Positions 33,086-38,811 of a DNA stretch of 38,811 nt are shown here, one piece after another. The number at the start of each line of letters is the position of its first letter. Positions within the stretch are counted from its first letter, which is position 1. The notes below the pieces were generated by a model, which had not been told where the DNA came from, did not search any database, and was given only the letters and a program-made list of their open reading frames with translations. The stretch lies in contig JAPLIS010000018.1 in NCBI GenBank assembly GCA_026388985.1, positions 1-38,811 of the forward strand, read 5' to 3'. The DNA comes from Candidatus Babelota bacterium (GTDB lineage Bacteria; Babelota; Babeliae; Babelales; Vermiphilaceae). The position numbers and the translations under genes were made by a program.

Positions 33086-34522
33086 TTAATCAAAAAAGTG
33101 CGGCTCATCATCATTACCATCTTTTTGTTCTTCTTGCGCCGCCCCTAAAAATAATAGTTGAAGTCTTTCAAATTCTTGCACCTGAGCTTCTGTTGGCTTA
33201 AATGCTGCTTCACGTGACTTGTGACACCCCATCGGGCATCGAGTAAGTGGCGCTACATCACGTATTAACTTTTGCTTTTGTTCACATATATCACACACAA
33301 GATGTTGACACGCCTGATTTGTGCGGCGAAGTTCAGCTTTATTGCCAACAAGATTTACAAAACTATCTGCGCAGATGCTGCAATCCCCAGCTTGCTCACG
33401 AGCTTGTGGGTCTAACTTCAAAAGCCACGGAACCATCTGTTGATGTCCTGGACGTTCTGCTGCTACTGCCAAAGCGAGCATCACCGATAAATCTGGAATA
33501 GGTTGCGCAACACACCTTACTTGAGCATCTGGTTGTGGCTGTATCGCCCGCGCTTCTTTTATCACCTGTAACATGTTTGGCGATGCTACTCTTATAGCTG
33601 TGTGGCCTGTTTTACTTACAATATTTGGATTAGCATCATGTGCGATCAATATTTTTACTACGTCGATATGCCCTTTTTCGCTAGCCCTCATTAACGGTGT
33701 CACTCTCATGTGATCAGCCTTATTAACTCCTGCTTTCGCCTGAATTAACATTGTCGCTATTTCAGTATGGCCATCATGGCTAGCCCATAATAACGGCGTC
33801 TCTCCATATTGATTAGCTTTATCAACTTCTGCTTTCGCACCAAGCAACATTGCTGCTATTTCAGTATGGCCATTTTGGCTAGCCCATGCTAATGAGGTCC
33901 ATTCCTCCTGATTAGCTTTATTAACTTCTGCTTTCGCTTCAAGTAACATTGTCGCTATTTCAGTATAACCTTTTTCGCTAGCCCATGTTAACGGGGTCGA
34001 TCCCTCGTGAGCAGCTTTATCAACTTCTGCTTTCGCCTGAATTAACATTGTAGCTATTTCAGTATAACCTTTTTCGCTAGCGACTAATAATGGGGTCCAT
34101 CCCTCTTGCATAGCCTTATCAACTTCTGCTTTCGCCTGAATTAACATTGTCGCTATTTCAGTATGACCTTTTTTGCTAGCCACTAATAATGGGGTCGATC
34201 CCTCGTGAGCAGCTTTATCAACTTCTGCTTTCGCCTGAATTAACATTGTAGCTATTTCAGTATGACCTTTTTCGGTAGCCACTAATAATGGAGTCCATCC
34301 CCATTTATCAGCCGTATTAACATTTGCTCCAGCGCGTAACGCGTTAATTGCGGCAGTAAGATTTCCGCTTTCAGCCGCTGTTAACAGTGCCTTATTTGCT
34401 GCCTGTAATCGAGCAGCTTGTAGTCGTGAGGTTGCCGGGCCTGCGTATATATCGGTAACTGATGCCAAAGAGATTAGTAGAGTAGCTGCGATAATCAGTT
34501 GTTTGATAGTTGTCATGTTCAT
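33086..34522 (-). CDS. Exported ankyrin-repeat RING protein A
   Basis: 478 residues. Sec leader 1-27 (LIIAATLLISLASVTDIYA, then G). About nine 33-residue ankyrin repeats (42-325), several nearly identical (GSTPLLVASKKGHTEIATML type). A linker conserved in all three paralogues (RCVAQPIPDLSVMLALAVAAE..) follows at 336-375. A C3HC4-type RING then has C381-x2-C384, C405-x-H407-x2-C410-x2-C413 and C429-x3-C433 (CPMGC, one residue longer than the usual CPxC). The C-terminus is GAAQEEQKDGNDDEPHFFD. The predicted role is export, binding of a host protein by the ankyrins, and recruitment of a ubiquitin-conjugating enzyme by the RING; this is inference. The GGTGAAAG ribosome site is identical to that of gene B. 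Confidence 0.85.
   Translation of the reverse strand: MNMTTIKQLIIAATLLISLASVTDIYAGPATSRLQAARLQAANKALLTAAESGNLTAAINALRAGANVNTADKWGWTPLLVATEKGHTEIATMLIQAKAEVDKAAHEGSTPLLVASKKGHTEIATMLIQAKAEVDKAMQEGWTPLLVASEKGYTEIATMLIQAKAEVDKAAHEGSTPLTWASEKGYTEIATMLLEAKAEVNKANQEEWTSLAWASQNGHTEIAAMLLGAKAEVDKANQYGETPLLWASHDGHTEIATMLIQAKAGVNKADHMRVTPLMRASEKGHIDVVKILIAHDANPNIVSKTGHTAIRVASPNMLQVIKEARAIQPQPDAQVRCVAQPIPDLSVMLALAVAAERPGHQQMVPWLLKLDPQAREQAGDCSICADSFVNLVGNKAELRRTNQACQHLVCDICEQKQKLIRDVAPLTRCPMGCHKSREAAFKPTEAQVQEFERLQLLFLGAAQEEQKDGNDDEPHFFD
33560..34400 (-). repeat. 99-bp tandem ankyrin-coding repeats in gene A
   Basis: Units of 99 bases such as TTATCAACTTCTGCTTTCGC, followed by CTGAATTAACATTG(T/A)(C/A)GC, recur with few changes. 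The same units occur in genes B and C, so the three genes are close recombination substrates. Confidence 0.85.
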
Positions 34523-34588
34523 ATTTTTCTTTCACCATATTAATGTCTATAATTTTTATGTATGTACTCTATCTGCCGGGATCAATTA

Positions 34589-36202
34589 TTAATCAAAAAA
34601 GTGCGGCTCATCATCATGGCCATCTTTTTGTTCTTCTGCTGCCGCCCCTGAAAATAATTGCTGAAGTCTTTCAAATTCTTCTGCCTGAGCTTCTGTTGGC
34701 TCAAATGCTGGCCCACCTGACACTCTGCATACAGGGCATCGATTAAGATTGATACGGCCAGGCATAACATACACAGTATTACCTAAAGTATCTACTCCAT
34801 TGGCAATACCTCCACGATCTCTAGGGTCCTGTGTCGCTACGTGTGCCCTCAATTGCCGTTGTTCACATATATCACATATAAGATGTTGGCATGCCTGATT
34901 TGTGCGGCGAAGTTCAGCTTTGTTGCCAACAAGATCTACAAAACTATCTGCACAAATGCTGCAATCGCCAGATTGCTCACGAGCTTGTGGATCTGATAGC
35001 AAAAGCCACGGAACCATTTGTTGATGTCCTTGAGGTTCTGCTGCTACAGCCAAAGCGAGCATCACCGATAAATCTGAGATAGGTTGCTGGACACACCTTA
35101 CTGGTGCATCTAGTTTTGGCCGTACCGCCCGCGCTTGCGCTATCGCCTCTAACATGTTTGATGTTGCTAGAGTTAAAGCTGTGGCTTTTCGCTTAGTTGC
35201 ACGATTCGGATTGGCATCATGCGTGATCAACATTTCTACTATTGCAGAGTGGCCTTTTTGGATCGCCTTTAACAATGGGGTCACTCCATCTTGATTAGCC
35301 TTATCAACTTCAGCTTTAGCATTAAGTAGCACTTGCACTAAGCCACTATGACCATTTCCTGTAGCCAACAATAACGGGGTCCATCCATCTTGATGAGCTT
35401 TATCAACTTCTGCTTTAGCGGTAATTAACAGCGCCACTATTCGAGCATGCCCATTGTGGCTAGCTATTAATAATGGGGTCGAGCCATCTTGATTAGCTTT
35501 ATCAACTTCTGCTTTCGCTTCAAGCAACATGCTTGCTAGGTCGATATCCCCTTTATAGCTAGCTGACAATAAGGGGGTCCATCCCTCTTGATTAGCTTTA
35601 TTAACTTCTGATTTCGCCTTAATTAACAGTGCCACTATGCCAGCATGCCCATTTTGGCTAGCAAATAATAATGGCGACCATCCCTCTTGATGAGCTTTAT
35701 CAACTTCTGCTTTCGCCTTCATTAACGCTTGTGCTATGTCGGCATGTCCATTTCCGCTAGCCGATAATAACGGGGTCCATCCATCTTGATGCGCTTTATC
35801 AACTTCTGCTTTAGCCATTATTAACAGCGCCACTATTCGAGTATGCCCATTGTGGCTAGCTATTAATAATGGGGTCGAGCCATCTTGATTAGCTTTATCA
35901 ACTTCTGCTTTAACTTCAAGCAACATCCTTGCTAGGTCGATATCCCCTTTCTGGCTAGCTGATAATAACGGAGTCCATTCATTTTTATTTGCGGTATTAA
36001 CATTTGCACCAGCGCCCACTGCTTTAATTGCATCATGCACATTTCCACGGCCAGCCGCTATTAACAGTGCCTCATTTGCTGCCTGCAATCGATCAGCTTG
36101 TAGTCGTGAGCTTCCCAGACCGGCATATATATCCGTAACCGGCCCTAAGGCAGTAGCCAATGCTGTAGCGATAATAAGATATTTGACAGTTTTCATGTTC
36201 AT
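34589..36202 (-). CDS. Exported ankyrin-repeat RING protein B
   Basis: 537 residues, the longest paralogue. Leader 1-27. About nine 33-residue ankyrin repeats (42-358). Residues 75-206 and 207-338 are a duplication of a four-repeat block (132 residues, 396 bp). The conserved linker is at about 370-412. The RING has canonical spacing at the end: C414-x2-C417, C438-x-H440-x2-C443-x2-C446, a long 42-residue loop, then C489-x2-C492 (CPVC). The loop (about 450-488, with Gly- and Asp-rich sequence) is absent in A and C, whose last pair is CPMGC. Ends GAAAEEQKDGHDDEPHFFD. B therefore has the most standard RING of the three, and it may be the ancestral form. Same leader and ribosome site as A, 66 bases downstream of C. 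Confidence 0.85.
   Translation of the reverse strand: MNMKTVKYLIIATALATALGPVTDIYAGLGSSRLQADRLQAANEALLIAAGRGNVHDAIKAVGAGANVNTANKNEWTPLLSASQKGDIDLARMLLEVKAEVDKANQDGSTPLLIASHNGHTRIVALLIMAKAEVDKAHQDGWTPLLSASGNGHADIAQALMKAKAEVDKAHQEGWSPLLFASQNGHAGIVALLIKAKSEVNKANQEGWTPLLSASYKGDIDLASMLLEAKAEVDKANQDGSTPLLIASHNGHARIVALLITAKAEVDKAHQDGWTPLLLATGNGHSGLVQVLLNAKAEVDKANQDGVTPLLKAIQKGHSAIVEMLITHDANPNRATKRKATALTLATSNMLEAIAQARAVRPKLDAPVRCVQQPISDLSVMLALAVAAEPQGHQQMVPWLLLSDPQAREQSGDCSICADSFVDLVGNKAELRRTNQACQHLICDICEQRQLRAHVATQDPRDRGGIANGVDTLGNTVYVMPGRINLNRCPVCRVSGGPAFEPTEAQAEEFERLQQLFSGAAAEEQKDGHDDEPHFFD
35260..36010 (-). repeat. 396-bp higher-order duplication of ankyrin block in gene B
   Basis: On the plus strand, the GGGGTCGAGCCATCTTGATT segment begins near 35475 and again near 35871, 396 bases (four 99-bp units) apart, with the following 100 bases nearly identical. 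This is a recent in-frame block duplication. Confidence 0.85.
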
Positions 36203-36268
36203 ATTTTTCTTTCACCGTATTAATTGCTATGATTTTTGTGTATGTACTCTATGTGCCGAACTTGACCA

Positions 36269-37708
36269 TTAATCAAAAAAGTGCGGCTCATCATCGTTGC
36301 CATCTTTCTTTTCTTCTTGCGCCGCCCCTAAAAATAATTGCTGAAGTCTTTCAAATTCTTGCGCCTGAGCGGCTGTTTGCTCAAATGCTGGTTTGCCTGA
36401 ATTATGACATCCCATAGGGCATCGAGTAAGTGGCACCATATGAGATATCAACCTTTGCTTTTGTTCACATATATCACACACAATATGCCAGCATTTTTCA
36501 TGTGTACGACGAAGTTCAGCTTTTTTGCCAACAAGATCTACAAAGCTTTCCATACAGATGCTGCAATCCCCAGCTTGCTCACGAGCTTGTGGCGCTGATT
36601 GCAAAAGCCACGGAACCATTTTTTGATGACCTTGAGGTTCTGCAGCTACTGCCAAAGCGAGCATCACCGGTAAATCTCGGATAGCTTGCTGGACACACCT
36701 TACTGGCTCTTCTGGTTGTGGCCGTGCTGCCCGTGCTTGCGCTATCGCCTCTAACATATTTGATGTTGCTACACTTAAAGCTGTGTAGCCCTGATTGCTT
36801 GCAAGATTTGGATTGGCGTCATGTGCAATTAATGTTTGTACTATTTTAATATGGCCATTTTTGTTAGCCATGAATAATGGGGTCACGCCATCTTGTCTAG
36901 CTTTGTCGACTTCTGCTTTAGCTCGAAGTAACGCTTCTACTGAGCCACTATGGCCATTTTGACTAGCCATTAATAATGGGGTCACTCCCTCGTGATTAGC
37001 TTTATCTATTTCTGCTTTAGCTTCAAGTAACATGTTTACTATGTCGATATGCCCTTTGTAGCTAGCTTGTAATAATGGTGTCACGCCATCTGCTGGCCTA
37101 GCGTTATCAACTTCTGCTTTCGCATTAAGAAGCGCTTGCACTGCGTCACTATGGCCATTTTGGCTAGCGAACCATAATGGGGTCAATCCCTTGTGATTAG
37201 CTTTATCAATTTCTGCTTTCGCCTGAATTAACATTGTCACTATTTTAGTATGGCCTTTTTCGCTAGCCATTGATAATGGGGCTGCTCCCTCATGATCAGC
37301 TTTATCAATTTCTGCTTGAGCTCCAAGTAGGATGTTTACTATGTCGGCATGCCCATTTTGGCTAGCCATAAATAATGGGGTCGCTGCATTTTGAGTAGCC
37401 TTATCAACTTCTGCTTTTACCTTAATTAGCGCTTCTACTACGTCACTATGGCCATTTTGACTAGCTAATAATAATGGGGTTGCTCCCTCGTGAGAAGCTG
37501 TGTTAACATTTGCTCCAGCACCCAACGCTTCAATTGCATCATTCAAATTTCCATTGTAAGCCGCTGTTAACAATGCCTCATTTGCTGCCTGTAATTGAAC
37601 AGCTTCATCCGCATGTTCTTCTTTTCTATCCATCGCTTGCACATTCACAACCGGCCCTAAAGTAGTAGCCAATGCAGCAGCGATAATCAGTTGTTTGATA
37701 GTTTTCAT
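36269..37708 (-). CDS. Exported ankyrin-repeat RING protein C
   Basis: 479 residues from ATG 37708, chosen because the paralogues align from this methionine (MKTIKQLIIAAALA) and a GGA run lies 10 bases upstream; an ATG five codons earlier lacks support. Leader 1-25 (ending NVQA, then MD). About nine ankyrin repeats (about 40-325). The RING pattern is C382-x2-C385, C406-x-H408-x2-C411-x2-C414, C430-x3-C434 (CPMGC), as in A. Linker and C-terminal DDEPHFFD tail are shared. It differs from A and B by a charged insert after the leader (RKEEHADEAVQ). Likely first gene of the C-B-A unit; the two 66-base spacers are near duplicates. Confidence 0.85.
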   Translation of the reverse strand: MKTIKQLIIAAALATTLGPVVNVQAMDRKEEHADEAVQLQAANEALLTAAYNGNLNDAIEALGAGANVNTASHEGATPLLLASQNGHSDVVEALIKVKAEVDKATQNAATPLFMASQNGHADIVNILLGAQAEIDKADHEGAAPLSMASEKGHTKIVTMLIQAKAEIDKANHKGLTPLWFASQNGHSDAVQALLNAKAEVDNARPADGVTPLLQASYKGHIDIVNMLLEAKAEIDKANHEGVTPLLMASQNGHSGSVEALLRAKAEVDKARQDGVTPLFMANKNGHIKIVQTLIAHDANPNLASNQGYTALSVATSNMLEAIAQARAARPQPEEPVRCVQQAIRDLPVMLALAVAAEPQGHQKMVPWLLQSAPQAREQAGDCSICMESFVDLVGKKAELRRTHEKCWHIVCDICEQKQRLISHMVPLTRCPMGCHNSGKPAFEQTAAQAQEFERLQQLFLGAAQEEKKDGNDDEPHFFD

Positions 37709-37817
37709 GATATTAAATTCCATTTATGTGCTTTTATAGCTCATGCTATATGAATTGCTTATTGCTTATAATAGCATACTACATTATTCATTTGCCAATA
37801 AGAATGGAAGAATTAGA

Positions 37818-37988
37818 GGTAGATGGTGCCACTTACGCTTATGGTTCGAGGCTCGCTATGCTCACACCTCGCCACGTACGGCGCAAGCGGTTGAACGAGG
37901 CTCTTGAAACAAGCACCTTCTAACGAACAGCGTTTTCAAAGGTAGATGGTTCGAGGCTCGCTACACTCGCACTTCACCACGAACGGGA
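37818..37988 (+). repeat. Rearranged third copy of the composite intergenic module
   Basis: GGTAGATGGTGCCACTTACG (37818) to CTTCTAACGAACAGC (37933) matches 13085-13165, with about 38 extra bases (TTCGAGGCTCGCTATGCTCA then CACCTCGCCACGTACGG). A second GGTAGATGGTTCGAGGCTCG unit starts at 37941. Tandem, non-coding. The rest of 37724-38261 is AT-rich with two palindromic copies and no gene. Confidence 0.75.
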
Positions 37989-38047
37989 TTAATAGTAATT
38001 TTTTACAATAAAAAGTGATTTCCTAAATGACAAATAACATGAAAAAT

Positions 38048-38076
38048 ATGGATCCCCGTTTTCACGAGGATGACGG
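38048..38076 (-). repeat. Dispersed extragenic palindromic repeat, diverged copy
   Basis: ATGGATCCCCGTTTTCACG then AGGATGACGG: same variant as 13445-13475, with TTTTCACG replacing CCTTCGCG. Confidence 0.75.
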
Positions 38077-38179
38077 ATGGGAAGGCGCTAATTATGTTAT
38101 GTGGACATGTATTTTTAAAAAATTAAACTCACGATATTCTAATTAAACCCGCGATATCCTGATTGCTCAAGGCAAAAAA

Positions 38180-38205
38180 ATGGATCCTCATTTTCATGAG
38201 GACCA
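38180..38205 (-). repeat. Dispersed extragenic palindromic repeat, diverged copy
   Basis: ATGGATCCTCATTTTCATGA then GGACCA: compensated palindrome (CCTCAT / ATGAGG), about 130 bases after the previous copy. Confidence 0.7.
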
Positions 38206-38261
38206 CAAATAGAAAGGCACTAATTATTGCGCGTGTAATTAATACTAGAATAAAGTATGTA

Positions 38262-38811
38262 TTATTCTAATCCCATACTTTTAAAAAAGGCACCACTGTG
38301 GGGCTCTCTACCCAAAAAGGTTGCCAACAACTCATTAGGATCCTGACTACCCCCTTTGCCAATAACCTCTTGAATGTACTTGCAACCTATTGCCCGTGGA
38401 TTAAATTCTGCATATAAAGAATTCCATAGCTGACTAGCATCTTTATGTTCACCAGCTGCATAATAATGCAACGCGATTAATGAAAAAAAAGCCTGCCTTT
38501 TAACCCAAAAACCAGAATCATACGTTTTTAGCGCTATAATACTATCAATTAATGCATCAGGCATTGATTCACCAGTTTCATAATGGTTACCAATTTTTTG
38601 CAAAATCTCTTTATCCCACAACCATTCTTCAAGCATTTGTGATGGCATTTCTACAAAGTCTCTTTTGACTGATGTTCCTGAAAATGAGGCCATCTGCGTT
38701 GCGCCACAGAGTGCATGTAACGCATGTCCAAATTCATGAAAAAAAGTACTTACATCTTGACGTTTAAGCAGTGCGGGCTTACTAGCCGTTGATTTAGGAA
38801 AATTGGCCATT
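38262..38811 (-). CDS. M3-family zinc oligopeptidase, C-terminal part
   Basis: The 3' end of a gene that runs off the window; about 182 of the usual 650-700 residues are seen. The zinc-binding HEFGH (25-29 from the window edge) lies in DVSTFFHEFGHALHAL, and the third-ligand region is DFVEMPSQMLEEW (52-64). The rest follows the M3 catalytic-domain pattern to the family's usual end near the helix LATFLGREP. The ANFPKSTASKPALL start is internal to the family ('xANFxxPxxxxPALL'), so the methionine at the edge is not the true start. M3 peptidases (oligopeptidase A, Dcp, PepF) cut short peptides in the cytosol, as would suit a peptide-importing symbiont. Subgroup cannot be told from this fragment. 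Confidence 0.93.
   Translation of the reverse strand, partial: MANFPKSTASKPALLKRQDVSTFFHEFGHALHALCGATQMASFSGTSVKRDFVEMPSQMLEEWLWDKEILQKIGNHYETGESMPDALIDSIIALKTYDSGFWVKRQAFFSLIALHYYAAGEHKDASQLWNSLYAEFNPRAIGCKYIQEVIGKGGSQDPNELLATFLGREPHSGAFFKSMGLE

Noticed and set aside
37726-37923. Possible 65-residue protein in the third repeat cluster
   Set aside because: The frame runs straight through the composite module and has no ribosome site; its codons are the repeat sequence.

Overview
The window looks like a chromosome segment of a host-dependent, Gram-negative-type bacterium. My best guess is Candidatus Dependentiae (TM6, Babela-like); a Rickettsia-, Chlamydia- or Legionella-like intracellular bacterium is the fallback. 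This is inference, not a database match. It rests on AT-rich DNA, GroEL/GroES and F-type ATP synthase genes, many Sec-exported proteins without recognisable bacterial functions, four exported proteins with eukaryote-type RING zinc-ligand patterns (three fused to long ankyrin arrays), toxin-antitoxin pairs, and dispersed extragenic palindromes.

Layout. 1-925: gene-poor DNA packed with dispersed repeats and a remnant GIY-YIG ORF. 926-2935: groES-groEL operon (minus). 3026-3790: rpe (plus), with an unusual internal repeat insertion. 3926-11911: five consecutive minus-strand genes for exported, Ala-rich, coiled-coil or low-complexity proteins, mostly separated by their own hairpin terminators and promoters. 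12262-12954: an exported RING-like protein (plus). 12955-13735: a second repeat cluster holding an inverted copy of the first. 13736-14495: toxin-antitoxin pair. 14613-14689: tRNA-Arg(UCU). 14927-18124: partial ATP synthase operon atpE-b'-b-delta-alpha (minus), followed by four 42-bp tandem repeats. 18374-23801: plus-strand run of a probable outer-membrane protein, an exported coiled-coil protein, RecD2 helicase and a degenerate amidase-like protein. 23902-24538: second toxin-antitoxin pair with a probable leaderless promoter. 24577-26020: GerM-like exported protein and a metallopeptidase split across two frames. 26083-31101: ankyrin protein, giant MscS-family channel and a possible RecO-like protein (minus). 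31298-32986: exported PafA-like phosphatase (plus). 33086-37708: three paralogous exported ankyrin-RING proteins (minus). 37724-38261: third repeat cluster. 38262-38811: C-terminal part of an M3 oligopeptidase.

How the parts fit. The housekeeping genes (chaperonin, ATP synthase, Rpe, RecD2, tRNA) are interleaved with what looks like a host-interaction repertoire: the coiled-coil secretome cluster, the RING protein and the ankyrin-RING trio. The ankyrin-RING proteins combine a Sec leader, a protein-binding array and a C3HC4-like finger, so they are candidate exported E3 ubiquitin ligases. The strongest points for follow-up are this trio with its ongoing repeat duplication, the inverted repeat modules that bracket the 12.4-kb chaperonin/secretome segment, the frame-split metallopeptidase at an A6 tract, the amidase-like protein that has lost its first zinc ligand, and the sodium-type signature in the ATP synthase c subunit.
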